A DNA stretch of 61,058 nt from Verrucomicrobiota bacterium (lineage in GTDB: Bacteria; Verrucomicrobiota; Verrucomicrobiia; Verrucomicrobiales; DEV007). The stretch lies in contig QQNE01000011.1 in assembly GCA_003402735.1 (NCBI GenBank), positions 1 to 61,058 on the forward strand. Direction: 5' to 3'. Within the stretch, counting starts at the first letter, position 1, and each line of letters opens with the position of its first letter. Both the position numbers and the translations under genes were made by a program. Positions 1-9,083 of this stretch are shown one piece after another. The notes under the pieces are model-generated. The model made no database searches. It was not told where the DNA came from and saw nothing but the letters and a program-made list of their open reading frames with translations.

Positions 1-225
1 CGACCGAAGAAAAAGGACGGGATCTGGGTGCTTCTGATCCGGGATTGGAAGGCGAAGCTCGTGAGTCTGCTCATCGCGGTGGCGATCTGGGCCGTCATTG
101 AATCCCAGCTCACCAATCCACGGGATGATCGCCGCACCAAACCAGGGGCGGCTCCGGGGGGAGGATCTGCTCAAGTCGAGGCCGGAGCCGTTCCGGCGGA
201 ATTGGCCAGCAGCGGTTTCCGTTGA
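1..225 (+). CDS. YbbR/CdaR-like membrane anchor protein, 5'-truncated by window edge
   Basis: The frame is open from base 1 and ends with TGA at 223-225, so the start may lie outside the window; a GTG at 28 is the first internal candidate. The visible part is a basic stretch (RPKKKDG), the motif RDWKAKLVSLLIAVAIW and one transmembrane helix, then a Gly/Pro/Ala-rich tail. The motif resembles the N-terminal membrane segment of YbbR/CdaR proteins, which partner diadenylate cyclases. The usual tandem extracytoplasmic YbbR domains are absent: only about 40 residues follow the helix. It is either a reduced homologue or an unrelated small membrane protein. The family call is tentative. Confidence 0.5.
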   Translation, partial: RPKKKDGIWVLLIRDWKAKLVSLLIAVAIWAVIESQLTNPRDDRRTKPGAAPGGGSAQVEAGAVPAELASSGFR

Positions 226-234
226 GGAGGAAAG
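224..234 (+). promoter_or_regulatory. Orphan strong Shine-Dalgarno-like sequence
   Basis: GAGGAGGAAAG overlaps the stop codon of the YbbR-like gene. It is an excellent ribosome binding site, but no ATG, GTG or TTG in the AAA-ATPase frame lies at normal spacing, and a stop at 246-248 closes that frame. It may serve a non-canonical start of the ATPase gene, or it may be incidental. Confidence 0.35.
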
Positions 235-281
235 TAAGGGATCATTGACAATTAGGCTCTCTGAAAGAACTGTGCGCTGTC

Positions 282-1784
282 TTGCAGACCCATTTGCGAT
301 CCCTCCTCCTTGCCCATCATCCGCTGATCCTCCTCGAAAGCGCCGAAGAAGCCCGTTCCATGGAGCTGCTCGCCGAGGCGGCAGAGGACTTGGACTTGAA
401 GTTGTTTGAATGGAGCCTCACGGGCGGATTGCGCCGACCCGGTGAGGAGCGCCCGCTCGAGGGGCGGACCGTCCAAGCCGGCCTGGCTCTGCAGCACGCC
501 ATGGATTTGCAGGTGCCCGCTCTCTTCGTTTTCAAGGATCTCTCCGCGCACTGGGAGGAACCGACGATCGTCCGGTTCCTCAAAGATTTTGAGAATCGTT
601 TTTCCCAGGGGCCTTCCGTTCTGGTGATCCTCGGGTCCCCGGGCCTGGAAATTCCGGTTTCGCTCGAATCCGTCATCCATCGGCATGTTCTCGCTTTGCC
701 CGGCCCGGAAGAGCTTGAACAGATCGTGAACGCCACCTTGCAAAGCCTCGCCTCGCGCATCGTTTTGCAAGTGGAGCTCTCGGACGCTGACCGCGACCGC
801 TTGTTGCAAGCCCTTTCGGGTCTGACGGCCAACCAGGTGCGGCAAGCCATCGCCCGCGCCGTCCTCGAGGATCGGCGGCTCGACGCAGCGGATATCGCGG
901 CCACCCAGCGTCACAAAGCGGCCGCAGTTCGCGATGGCGGTTTGCTGGAATTCCATGCGGCGGAGGAGAACCGGGCGGACCTCGGAGGATTCGAGAATCT
1001 GCAGGCCTGGCTGAAACGGGCGGCGCTCGGTTTTTCTGCGGAGGCCAGGGCGATGCGGCTCGATCCGCCCCGTGGGGTTTTGCTCGTGGGTGTGCCAGGT
1101 TGCGGCAAGTCCCTCGCGGCCAAGACCATCGCCCGACAGTGGGGATTGCCCCTCCTCAAGCTCGATGCGGGACGGCTTTACGACAAATACATCGGGGAGA
1201 GCGAGAAAAATTTCCTGCGGGCCACTGCCATGGCGGAAGCGATCGCTCCCTGTGTCCTTTGGATCGACGAGATGGAGAAAGCGTTCGCCACCGGCGGGGA
1301 TGGTGGCAGTGACGGTGGCACGGCGCAAAGGACGCTCGGTCTTTTCCTGACCTGGTTGCAGGAGAAAAAGGAGACGGTCTTTTTGGCGGCCACCGCGAAT
1401 CAGATTCACCGTTTGCCCCCGGAACTGCTCCGCAAGGGGCGGTTCGATGAGATCTTTTTCATCGACCTACCCAACGCGGAGGAGCGACGCGTGATCTTCG
1501 CCATTCACCTCAGTCGACGCAATCAGGATCCGGCTGGGGTGGACTTGGATCGGTTGGCCGTGGAATCGGAACCCTTCAGCGGTGCGGAAATCGAGCAAGC
1601 CGTCATTGCGGCTCTTTACGAATGCCTGGCGCGCCGCTGTGGACTGAGCACCGAGGTGTTGGTGGTCGAGCTGCGCCGGACTGTTCCTCTGGCAGTTTCG
1701 CGGAGGGAAGAGATCGAGCAGCTGCGCGCCTTCGCGGCGGGCCGCTTTGTGGCGGCCAGCGTGGCGGAAGGGCGGCAGACTTGA
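282..1784 (+). CDS. AAA-family ATPase (Ycf46-like)
   Basis: This is a cytoplasmic AAA+ ATPase of about 500 residues. The N-terminal 230 residues resemble the degenerate first domain of Ycf46-type ATPases. The C-terminal AAA module carries Walker A GVPGCGKS at residues 270-277, the pore-loop region around YDKYIGESEKNF, Walker B CVLWIDEMEK near 325 and a sensor/arginine-finger segment LLRKGRFDEIFFIDLP. The start is uncertain. TTG 282 is the first conventional codon, but the frame is open from 249 and in-frame CTG codons at 261 and 270 would add residues typical of the family's N-terminus. An in-frame stop at 246-248 excludes an earlier start. The substrate is unknown. It converges on the next gene with no gap. 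Confidence 0.85.
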   Translation: MQTHLRSLLLAHHPLILLESAEEARSMELLAEAAEDLDLKLFEWSLTGGLRRPGEERPLEGRTVQAGLALQHAMDLQVPALFVFKDLSAHWEEPTIVRFLKDFENRFSQGPSVLVILGSPGLEIPVSLESVIHRHVLALPGPEELEQIVNATLQSLASRIVLQVELSDADRDRLLQALSGLTANQVRQAIARAVLEDRRLDAADIAATQRHKAAAVRDGGLLEFHAAEENRADLGGFENLQAWLKRAALGFSAEARAMRLDPPRGVLLVGVPGCGKSLAAKTIARQWGLPLLKLDAGRLYDKYIGESEKNFLRATAMAEAIAPCVLWIDEMEKAFATGGDGGSDGGTAQRTLGLFLTWLQEKKETVFLAATANQIHRLPPELLRKGRFDEIFFIDLPNAEERRVIFAIHLSRRNQDPAGVDLDRLAVESEPFSGAEIEQAVIAALYECLARRCGLSTEVLVVELRRTVPLAVSRREEIEQLRAFAAGRFVAASVAEGRQT

Positions 1785-2762
1785 TCAGCGCGCGATGCGG
1801 CGAGGATTCTTGAGGAGCCACATTTCCTCGTCCTCCACGAAGTGAACGGACCTTCCGCGCTTCACGTTGCTGACGCGGCGCCGGATATGGCTGCGGATCT
1901 GTTTGTGGAAGCCGACGGTCGCGGCGAAGAGACTGAGCAGGTCCATGAACTGCTCGTCTTCCGCCAAGCAGGGTTCCTGGACATGGATCCGGGAGTCGGC
2001 GCCGAGCGCTAGGAGCTTTCCATCGATCGAACCAATCTTCCGGCCCTGGGCCAGAATCGTGTAGTCGATGCCGATCGAGACCCAGTGGCAATCCAGATCG
2101 ATATACCACATCCGGTCTGTCTTGGCTTGGTAATAGGAAAAAGAGAAGGAGGGGGGAATCCGGAACAGGCGCCGATTTTGTTGGATGACGATGAGGTGTT
2201 CGTATTCGGCCAGGATGACCGCGAACGATGCCAGGGCGCGGCGGGACCCGAGTGAATTCTGGATTTCGCGCACCGAGAGTTCTTCGATGGTCCCCTGCCA
2301 GCGGATCCGTGAGGAGGTGTTGCGGAACATCTTGATGACCAGACGGGACTTGTCGATGTCATCAGCCGTCACCGGACTGGTGTCGCTCTCGATCACCATC
2401 TGATCGAGTTCGCCCTCTGAGGCATCTCGGGCGCTCTCTTTGGACTTGGAGGCGGCACGGCGCTCCTTGGCCTGCCTTTTCTCCAGGGCCGCCAAGGTGC
2501 GTTCGCGCACTTCCTTGGAGGGGCGCCAGACATCGGTGCGGATGCCAAACAAGTGACTTTCCTCCCGTTTGTGTTCCTGACGATCCTCGTCAAACCCCTT
2601 GCCGGTCACGGCCATGTTCTGGGAGAACTGGCGATCTTCGGCAGACTTCAGTTTTGTGAGGATCTCGATGTTTGTCGGGTTCAACCCGGCGGCGATCCAC
2701 ATGTCCACGAAGCGGGTGTGGCGCTTCTGCTTGCTTCCGGTGACGATTCCCTCGGTGGCCAT
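1785..2762 (-). CDS. Hypothetical protein, 325 aa
   Basis: I do not recognise a family. The protein begins MATEGIVTGS and has no signal peptide or membrane helix. Residues about 60-140 are highly charged (Lys/Arg/Glu, with EKRQAKERRAASKSKE) and probably helical or disordered. The C-terminal half is more compact, with alternating hydrophobics and many aromatics (FRIPPSFSFSYYQAK, MWYIDLDCHWVSIGIDY), suggesting a beta-rich domain. Its ATG lies in a 141-bp divergent spacer shared with the secreted-protein gene at 2904. Its TGA directly abuts the stop of the AAA ATPase. A frame continues upstream of this ATG, but it runs antisense to the signal-peptide gene, so the ATG at 2762 was chosen. Confidence 0.65.
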   Translation of the reverse strand: MATEGIVTGSKQKRHTRFVDMWIAAGLNPTNIEILTKLKSAEDRQFSQNMAVTGKGFDEDRQEHKREESHLFGIRTDVWRPSKEVRERTLAALEKRQAKERRAASKSKESARDASEGELDQMVIESDTSPVTADDIDKSRLVIKMFRNTSSRIRWQGTIEELSVREIQNSLGSRRALASFAVILAEYEHLIVIQQNRRLFRIPPSFSFSYYQAKTDRMWYIDLDCHWVSIGIDYTILAQGRKIGSIDGKLLALGADSRIHVQEPCLAEDEQFMDLLSLFAATVGFHKQIRSHIRRRVSNVKRGRSVHFVEDEEMWLLKNPRRIAR

Positions 2763-2832
2763 GACACTAACATGGGCAGAAAAAAGGACCGGGGCAATGA
2801 AAAACTTTGGATGACTGAACTTTTTGCCCTTG

Positions 2833-2903
2833 CAAGATGTCTGCTTGTCTTGCCGCCCGCAAAAACGGTAGACCACCGCCCTTCTCCCATCCAAGATGTC
2901 TGC
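2833..2903 (+). repeat. 12-bp direct repeat in divergent spacer
   Basis: CAAGATGTCTGC occurs at 2833-2844 and again at 2892-2903, 59 bp apart start to start. The second copy ends directly before the ATG at 2904. Both copies are in the spacer between two divergent genes. They may be a regulator-binding pair or the trace of a small duplication. Confidence 0.4.
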
Positions 2904-4100
2904 ATGAAGCCAGGCTTCGGCGCTTTTCTCTGCTTCCTCCTTTTCAGTTCCAGTTTGGCCACGGCCCAACTCCCCACCGAACCCCTCCAGGGATACATCT
3001 ACGTGGAGCCGTTCGAAATTCGGAAGGAGTTCGCCTTTCGCCTCAACGTTCTCCCCGATTGGCAGGCGCGGGCCGCTGAATCGCTCGATGTCGCCGCCCA
3101 GGAAACCTTGCTCAAGCAGATCACCGCCCAACTTGGCGAGGCTTGTCCCCTGGTGGTCGACGGTCGCCAGGCGGAATTCGATTTCTCCATGATCCGCTTC
3201 GTCCAGGTCAATCTGGACCTCGGAGTGGTCAAGGACACCCGGCCTTCGATCCCGGTCGGGGAGGCGATGATTGCCGCCGTTTTCACCACCCCGCGCGACG
3301 CCTATCCAGCCGAGCTGACCCTGAAGTGGAACTTCTTCCCGCAGCCCGATTTGATCATACCGGTTCACTTTGTGGCCAAGGAGGGCCGCGGCTCCTATGC
3401 GGTCACGAAGGACGCGCGCGAGCATTCTTGGCTGGTTCCGAGGGATGAAACACCCGGCTTGGTTCCGGTGCCCGTCCCGGTCAGCGTGGCGCTGGCTCCG
3501 CGTCTCCTGATTCCGGTCTGGAGCCTGGTGCTTCTCGGCTTGGCCCTCATCGCGGGGGCGGTTGGCCGTTTTGCGAAGGGAGGCGGCCAGGTGGTGGCTG
3601 GCCTCTTCGCGGGAGTTCTCCTGGTGGCGGCTGTGGCCACCTGGGGATGGGGCGGGTTCTCGATTCGTGAACCCGGCTCCGAAGTTCCGACCGTCCGCGA
3701 GGATCAGGCCGCGGAGATCGTAAACGCACTGCTCCTGAACATCTATCACGCGTTTGATCACCGGGACGAATCAAAGGTTTACGACGTGCTCGACGCCTCG
3801 GTGAATGGACCGCTCCTGGAGCGCGTTTACATCGACGTGCTCCGTGGATTGCAGTTCGAGGACGGCGACGGCCCGCGAGTCAAGGTCACTCACCTCGACC
3901 TTCGTCAAACCCACCCGGAACCGCTCGATGGGGAAGAGGGATTCCGCTGCGATACCGAGTGGGTCGCTGTCGGAAACGTGGTTCACTGGGGACACAGCCA
4001 CACCCGGCTGAACAAGTATCATGCCTGGCTCACCATCAAGCCGGTCGATGGCACCTGGAAGGTGACCAACCTCGAGATCGTCGAGGAAGGACGAATCTGA
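2904..4100 (+). CDS. Secreted, membrane-anchored protein of unknown function, first gene of ABC export operon
   Basis: The 398-residue product starts with a signal peptide (MKPGFGAFLCFLLFSSSLATA), which is why ATG 2904 is chosen although the frame is open further upstream. About 180 extracytoplasmic residues rich in beta-type sequence follow. Two hydrophobic helices lie around residues 195-250 (PVWSLVLLGLALIAGAVG and VVAGLFAGVLLVAAVATW). A C-terminal soluble domain of about 140 residues ends in HAWLTIKPVDGTWKVTNLEI, which resembles the last strands of NTF2/SnoaL-like folds. It is co-directional with two ABC systems starting 17 bp downstream, so it is probably an accessory part of that exporter. 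No specific family is recognised. Confidence 0.75.
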   Translation: MKPGFGAFLCFLLFSSSLATAQLPTEPLQGYIYVEPFEIRKEFAFRLNVLPDWQARAAESLDVAAQETLLKQITAQLGEACPLVVDGRQAEFDFSMIRFVQVNLDLGVVKDTRPSIPVGEAMIAAVFTTPRDAYPAELTLKWNFFPQPDLIIPVHFVAKEGRGSYAVTKDAREHSWLVPRDETPGLVPVPVPVSVALAPRLLIPVWSLVLLGLALIAGAVGRFAKGGGQVVAGLFAGVLLVAAVATWGWGGFSIREPGSEVPTVREDQAAEIVNALLLNIYHAFDHRDESKVYDVLDASVNGPLLERVYIDVLRGLQFEDGDGPRVKVTHLDLRQTHPEPLDGEEGFRCDTEWVAVGNVVHWGHSHTRLNKYHAWLTIKPVDGTWKVTNLEIVEEGRI

Positions 4101-4117
4101 TTCCGCAACCCATCCTC

Positions 4118-4792
4118 ATGCCCGGCGTGGCGCTGCAACTTCGGGACCTCGTCTTCCGCTACACGGCGGAGCGTTTTGCGCTTCGCCTCGCCCATCTGGA
4201 GGTGATTGCCCGCGAGCACTTGGCCATCACCGGTCCCAGCGGCTGTGGCAAAACCACCTTGCTGCGCCTCTCCAGCGGCATCCTGATTCCCGAAACCGGA
4301 AGTGTCCAGGCGGGAGAAACGGTGATTTCCTCGCTTCCCGACCCGGCTCGACGCCAGTTCCGCCTCCGGCACATCGGCCTGGTCTTCCAGACGTTTGAAT
4401 TGGTGCCCTACCTGAATGCCCGCGACAACATCCTTCTGCCTTATCGCGTCTCTCGGGATCTGCGTCTCGCTCCCGAGGTCAAGGCCCGGGCCGAAGCCTT
4501 GGCGGAACAGACCGGGATCACCCATTTGTTGGATCAGCGCCCGGCGGAGATCTCTCAAGGCGAGCGCCAACGAATCGCCCTTTGCCGCGCCTTGATCACT
4601 CAACCTTCCCTGATCCTGGCGGATGAACCAACCGGAAGCCTGGATCCCCAGAACCAACAGCGGGCCGTGGCCCTGCTTCATGATCAGGCTCGTCAGGCGG
4701 GAGCGGCCCTCATCATGGTGACGCATGAGCCCTCGCTCCTGAGCGGGTTCGATCGACACATCTCCCTACCGGAACTGCAGGCGAACGCATGA
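4118..4792 (+). CDS. ABC transporter ATP-binding protein (LolD/MacB-type)
   Basis: This 224-residue ATPase powers the permease encoded next. It has Walker A GPSGCGKTT at residues 39-47, a Q-loop (LVFQTFELVP), a signature region with SQGERQRIALCRAL, Walker B LILADEPTGSLDP and an H-loop in VTHEP. The signature reads SQGE instead of the usual SGGE/SGGQ, a mild deviation. ATG 4118 gives the normal N-terminus for the family and follows the upstream stop by 17 bp. Its stop overlaps the ATG of the permease gene (ATGA at 4789), so the two are translationally coupled. MacB/Lol-type ATPases drive mechanotransmission across the periplasm rather than substrate passage through the inner membrane. Confidence 0.93.
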   Translation: MPGVALQLRDLVFRYTAERFALRLAHLEVIAREHLAITGPSGCGKTTLLRLSSGILIPETGSVQAGETVISSLPDPARRQFRLRHIGLVFQTFELVPYLNARDNILLPYRVSRDLRLAPEVKARAEALAEQTGITHLLDQRPAEISQGERQRIALCRALITQPSLILADEPTGSLDPQNQQRAVALLHDQARQAGAALIMVTHEPSLLSGFDRHISLPELQANA

Positions 4793-5976
4793 AGGGAAAT
4801 CTGGCAGGCATTTTTTACCTCGGGAGCCGACACCTCGCGCGGCAGCGGGGACGGGTCGTTCTTCTCATCGGGACCCTGGCCTTGAGTCTCTTTTTGCCGA
4901 TGGCCATCACGGTCGGGGTCGACGCCGTGGAGCGGCATCTCCGGGCCCGGTCCGCCGCGACGCCGTTGCTGGTCGGGGCGCCGGGAAGTCAGTTGGAGCT
5001 GGTCTTCAATGCGCTCTACTTCAACAAGCCATCGGTGCCGGTTCTGCCGTTTCGCGTGAGCCGTGAAATCGCCCGGGAGACCGGGGCCCAGGTCATCCCG
5101 ATCCATGCCAAGTTTCAGGCGCGCGGCTTCCGGGTCGTGGGGACCAGCCTCGATTACTTCCGATTCCGCAAACTCGGGTTGGTCGAGGGCAACTTGATGG
5201 GGCGTCTCGGTGACTGTGTCCTCGGATCCAGCGTGGCCCAGCGGCTCGGACTCAAGGCGGGGGACCGCATCGTCTCCACCCCTGAACAGATGTTCGATAT
5301 CGCCGGCGTTTACCCCCTCCGGATGCGAATCGTCGGGGTGCTCGGCCCTTCCGGGACGGCCGACGATCAAGCCGTTTTTTGCGATGTCAAAACTGCCTGG
5401 GTGATCGAGGGGATCGCGCACGGACACCAAGAGGCCAAACGGCAACCGGCCGCGGCGGTTCTGGAAGCCGACGGCACCCACATCGCCCTCGATTCCTCGA
5501 TTTATGAATTCCAGGAGGTGACCCCCGAGAACATCGGGAGCTTTCATTTTCATGGCGATCCCGGGGATTTTCCTCTCACGGCCGCGATCGTGATCGCCCC
5601 GGATCCGAAGACGGAGACGATCTTGATGGGGCGTTACCAACCGGGCCGGGCCAAGGCGTGGATGCTCCGACCCGGGGTGGCGATGGAAGAGTTGTTCGCC
5701 ACCGTGTTCCGGGTGCGCGATTTTGTGGTCGCGGCTCTCGGGGTGATTGGTGGCTGCGCCATCCTCATTATGGGATTGGTCTTTGCGCTTTCCAATCGCC
5801 TCCGATCCGATGAGTTTGGTTATCTGGCGAATTTGGGGGCGCCTTCGGCCACGATTCGGGGACTGGTTCTCTTCGAGGCCGCCTTCGTGACGGCCATCGG
5901 AGCCGTTTTGGCCACGGGGGCCACGTTGCTCCTTTTGGGCGCGCTGCCCCGTCTGCTGGTGCACTTTGCGGTTTGA
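4789..5976 (+). CDS. FtsX/MacB-type ABC transporter permease
   Basis: The 395-residue protein has the MacB/LolC layout. One transmembrane helix lies near residues 20-42 (VVLLIGTLALSLFLPMAITV). A periplasmic domain of about 260 residues follows, then three C-terminal helices beginning with VRDFVVAALGVIGGCAILI and including the segment ATIRGLVLFEAAFVTAIG. That arrangement places it with permeases that move lipoproteins, lipids or peptides toward the outer membrane. It is coupled by a 4-bp overlap to its ATPase and followed 18 bp later by a second ATPase gene. The substrate cannot be told from sequence. Confidence 0.9.
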   Translation: MKGNLAGIFYLGSRHLARQRGRVVLLIGTLALSLFLPMAITVGVDAVERHLRARSAATPLLVGAPGSQLELVFNALYFNKPSVPVLPFRVSREIARETGAQVIPIHAKFQARGFRVVGTSLDYFRFRKLGLVEGNLMGRLGDCVLGSSVAQRLGLKAGDRIVSTPEQMFDIAGVYPLRMRIVGVLGPSGTADDQAVFCDVKTAWVIEGIAHGHQEAKRQPAAAVLEADGTHIALDSSIYEFQEVTPENIGSFHFHGDPGDFPLTAAIVIAPDPKTETILMGRYQPGRAKAWMLRPGVAMEELFATVFRVRDFVVAALGVIGGCAILIMGLVFALSNRLRSDEFGYLANLGAPSATIRGLVLFEAAFVTAIGAVLATGATLLLLGALPRLLVHFAV

Positions 5977-5994
5977 ACGGAGGCAGCGATCGGG

Positions 5995-6711
5995 ATGCAC
6001 GAAGATTCAAGCCTGGTGTTTGCGGTTCGCGGGATTACCAAGGTTTATGGGACCGGCGGACTCACCGTGCACGCCCTGCGCGGCATCGACCTCGATCTCT
6101 ACGAGGGGGAGTTTGTTGTCCTGTTGGGCGCTTCGGGCAGCGGCAAATCGACCTTGCTCAACATTCTCGGTGGGCTGGACTCCGCCACGGCCGGGGAAGT
6201 CCGCTTCCGCAACGAGGAGATCACCAAGTGGTCGGCCGCCCAACTCACCGGTTTCCGACGCGATCATGTCGGCTTTGTCTTTCAGTTTTACAACCTGATC
6301 CCCAGCCTCACTGCACGGGAAAATGTGGCCCTGGTCACCGACATTGCCCGGGCTCCGATGACCCCCGAGGAGGCGCTCCGCATGGTCGATCTTCAGGAGC
6401 GCATGGATCATTTTCCATCCCAGCTATCCGGTGGGGAACAACAGCGCGTCGCCATCGCCCGGGCCATCGCCAAGCGTCCAGGCGTGTTGCTCTGTGATGA
6501 ACCCACTGGGGCGCTCGATGTCCGCACGGGGATCGCGGTGCTTCGGGCGATCGAGCGGATCAACCGGGAGTTCGGAACGACCACGGTGGTGATCACCCAC
6601 AACGCGGTGATCGCCGGCATGGCCAATCGGGTGATTCATATCTCCGACGGACTGATCCAACGGATCGATGAGAACGAAGTCCGGTGCGACGCCGGTTCCC
6701 TCAAGTGGTGA
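5995..6711 (+). CDS. ABC transporter ATP-binding protein (second ATPase of the operon)
   Basis: The 238-residue ATPase carries Walker [11 protein letters not shown]-loop [10 protein letters not shown], a canonical signature [15 protein letters not shown], Walker [13 protein letters not shown] and an H-loop in VITHN. It is closer to the MacB/LolD consensus than the first ATPase. It lies between the two permease genes and overlaps the start of the second. It probably pairs with the 791-residue permease, although exchange between the two permeases is possible. Confidence 0.93.
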   Translation: MHEDSSLVFAVRGITKVYGTGGLTVHALRGIDLDLYEGEFVVLLGASGSGKSTLLNILGGLDSATAGEVRFRNEEITKWSAAQLTGFRRDHVGFVFQFYNLIPSLTARENVALVTDIARAPMTPEEALRMVDLQERMDHFPSQLSGGEQQRVAIARAIAKRPGVLLCDEPTGALDVRTGIAVLRAIERINREFGTTTVVITHNAVIAGMANRVIHISDGLIQRIDENEVRCDAGSLKW

Positions 6712-9083
6712 AGGCGATCGATCGGAAAATTTGGCGTGATCTGGGCCGGATGAAGGGCCAGGTGGCGGCCATCGCGGCGGTCATGAGTTGTGGCCTGGCG
6801 ATCTTCATCGCGGGCATGACCTGTCAGGGGTCGCTCAACCGGGCCCGGTCGGCCTACTATGCGGAAAGTCGGTTCGCCCACGTGTTTGCCTCCGTGAAAA
6901 CGGCGCCCTCTTCCTTGACCGGAAGGATCCGGGAGATCGATGGCGTCACCAAGGTTCAGGAAGGAATTGCCGAGCCAGTCACGGTGACGGTGAAGGATTT
7001 TGCCGAACCGGTGACCGGAGAGATCATTTCCCTGCCGGGCACGATGCAGGCGATGGGCCTGAACCGGGTGACGGTGCGGCAGGGGCGTTGGCCGATCCGT
7101 GGACGGGGACGAGAGATTCTGGTGAGCGAACCGTTCTTCGAAGCCCACAAACTGGCTCTTGGGGACCGGATCAAGGTGGTGCTCAACGGACGGGAGGAGG
7201 AGTTGACCATCACCGGAACGGGATTGTCCCCGGATTTTATCATCGAGATGCCGCCCGGCGGATTTCTGCCGGACAGCCTCCGCTTTGGGGTGTTCTGGAT
7301 GCCCCAGGAAGATCTGGAAGCGGCCTTCAACATGGAGGGGGCCTTCAATCAGTTGGCCTTGAGTTTGGGGAGGGGAACGAATCAGGAAGAAGTGATTCGG
7401 CAGCTCGATGATCTTTTGGAGCCGTATGGCGGACTCGGCGCTTACGGCCGTGAAAATCAGATCTCGGATCGCTTCATTGCAGACGAGTTGAAACAACTCC
7501 GGGTGATGAGCTTTTTTCCGCCAGCCATTTTTTTGAGCATCGCCGCTTATCTTCTCAACGTCTCCCTGAGCCGCCTCATGAACCTGCAGCGCCCGCAGAT
7601 CGCGGTTCTCAAATCCTTCGGTTACTCGACCTGGGACGTGGGTTGGCACTACGTGAAAATGGCGTCCTTGCTGATTCTTTTGGGGAGTATTGGGGGCGCG
7701 TTGCTCGGCGGTTGGATGGGGCGCGTGATGACCGGAATGTATCAGCGGTTCTACCGTTTTCCCTTGAGTCTCTATCACGCGGATCCGGCCGTGTTCGCGT
7801 TCGCCGTCGGTCTGATGGCGTTGCTGGCCCTGGCCGGCGTTGCCGGCGCGGTGCGCTCCGCTGTTTCCATCCCACCCGCCGTCGCCATGCAGCCCGAACC
7901 TCCGGCCGTTTACCGGAAGTCCATTCTGGATCGTGTTCCCCTGTTTCGCGGGGCCTCACCTTCGTTGCGCATGTTGATCCGGGAATTGGAACGGCGGCCG
8001 CGGCGCGTTTTTCTCGGCATTTTCGGGATCGCTTTCGCCTCCTCCGGTCTCATCATGGGGAATTTTGGCAAGGACTCGATTTATTACATCATCGATGTTC
8101 AGTTCGGGCTCAGTCAGCGCTACGACGCCGCGGTCACCTTTCATCGCCCCGCCCCGTTGCGGGTGGTTCATGATTTTCAGGCCATTGACGGAGTTGAGTC
8201 GGTCGAACCGGTGCGCGCGGTTCCGGTGAAATTCTGGCATGGGCCGCGTTCCAAGCAGACGATGGTGCAAGGGGTCGCAGATCCGAACCGGTTTGTGCGC
8301 CTGAAGCAACTGCTGGACGTGGACCGCAAGTTGGTCGAGCCGCCCGGCGAGGGCCTGCTGATTTCCGTGGCTCTGGCCAGCGCCTTGCGGGCTGAGGTGG
8401 GCGATGTGCTTGTGCTCGAAATCCTGGAGCGCAACCGGCCCCGGCGCGAAGTGGCGGTCACGGGCATCGTCGAGGACTTCGAGGGACTGAGCGCCTACAT
8501 GAGCCTCTCGAGCATCAATCGGCTTCTTCGGGAGGGACCGTCCGTGACGGTCGCCTTTCTGCGGATGGATCCGGCGCGTGAGAAGGCGGTTTACAAGGAG
8601 TTGCGGGAAAGTCCTCAAGTGGCGGGTGTCTCCCTGAAGCGCGCTTCCATGCGCAGCTTTCTCGATACCATCGGGGAAAATTTGCTCAGGATGCGGCTGT
8701 TCAACATCATTTTTGCCACCACCATCGCTGTCGGCGTGATCTACAATAGCATGCGGGTCGTGCTTTCTGAACGGAGCCGCGAGTTGGCGACCATGCGGGT
8801 GATCGGGTTCCGTCATGGGGAGGTGAGCACGATTCTTCAGGGGCATCTCGCCGTGTTGGTCCTGACCGCCATCCCGCTCGGGCTGGGCCTGGGAACCCTG
8901 TTTTGCCTTGCCATTGCCCGGGCATTGACGACCGATCTTTACCGGGTGCCCTTCGTTCTCAACCGCGAGACGTTTGGCGTGGCGATTCTCGTGGTGTTGG
9001 CTGCGTCACTTGTTTGTGCTCTCTTTCTTGACCGCGGCATCCGGCGCCTCGATCTCATCGCAGTGCTCAAGGCTCGTGATTGA
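6708..9083 (+). CDS. Large ABC transporter permease with two FtsX domains
   Basis: The protein has about 791 residues. A cytoplasmic lead ([15 protein letters not shown]) is followed by a transmembrane helix and a periplasmic domain. A first FtsX block begins near [16 protein letters not shown] and covers the conserved ALKSFGYS-like segment [21 protein letters not shown] second helix, periplasmic domain and FtsX block follow ([15 protein letters not shown]), ending in LIAVLKARD. This duplicated architecture is typical of long lipoprotein/lipid-export permeases. GTG 6708 is chosen because it overlaps the ATPase stop as GTGA; GTG 6684 and 6705 are in frame and equally open. The HlyD-like partner follows, overlapping by 8 bp. 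Confidence 0.9.
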   Translation: MKAIDRKIWRDLGRMKGQVAAIAAVMSCGLAIFIAGMTCQGSLNRARSAYYAESRFAHVFASVKTAPSSLTGRIREIDGVTKVQEGIAEPVTVTVKDFAEPVTGEIISLPGTMQAMGLNRVTVRQGRWPIRGRGREILVSEPFFEAHKLALGDRIKVVLNGREEELTITGTGLSPDFIIEMPPGGFLPDSLRFGVFWMPQEDLEAAFNMEGAFNQLALSLGRGTNQEEVIRQLDDLLEPYGGLGAYGRENQISDRFIADELKQLRVMSFFPPAIFLSIAAYLLNVSLSRLMNLQRPQIAVLKSFGYSTWDVGWHYVKMASLLILLGSIGGALLGGWMGRVMTGMYQRFYRFPLSLYHADPAVFAFAVGLMALLALAGVAGAVRSAVSIPPAVAMQPEPPAVYRKSILDRVPLFRGASPSLRMLIRELERRPRRVFLGIFGIAFASSGLIMGNFGKDSIYYIIDVQFGLSQRYDAAVTFHRPAPLRVVHDFQAIDGVESVEPVRAVPVKFWHGPRSKQTMVQGVADPNRFVRLKQLLDVDRKLVEPPGEGLLISVALASALRAEVGDVLVLEILERNRPRREVAVTGIVEDFEGLSAYMSLSSINRLLREGPSVTVAFLRMDPAREKAVYKELRESPQVAGVSLKRASMRSFLDTIGENLLRMRLFNIIFATTIAVGVIYNSMRVVLSERSRELATMRVIGFRHGEVSTILQGHLAVLVLTAIPLGLGLGTLFCLAIARALTTDLYRVPFVLNRETFGVAILVVLAASLVCALFLDRGIRRLDLIAVLKARD

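Noticed and set aside
252..1409. 385-codon open frame antisense to the AAA ATPase
   Set aside because: It has no recognisable domain, while the opposite strand encodes a complete AAA module; it is an effect of high GC content.
2763..3761. Upstream extension of the minus-strand hypothetical gene beyond 2762
   Set aside because: The extension would run antisense to a well-supported signal-peptide protein, and the sequence there is Arg/Gly-rich shadow.
4693..6000. 435-codon open frame antisense to the ABC permease
   Set aside because: Its composition is low-complexity Arg/His/Gly/Pro-rich and the sense strand has a clear permease.
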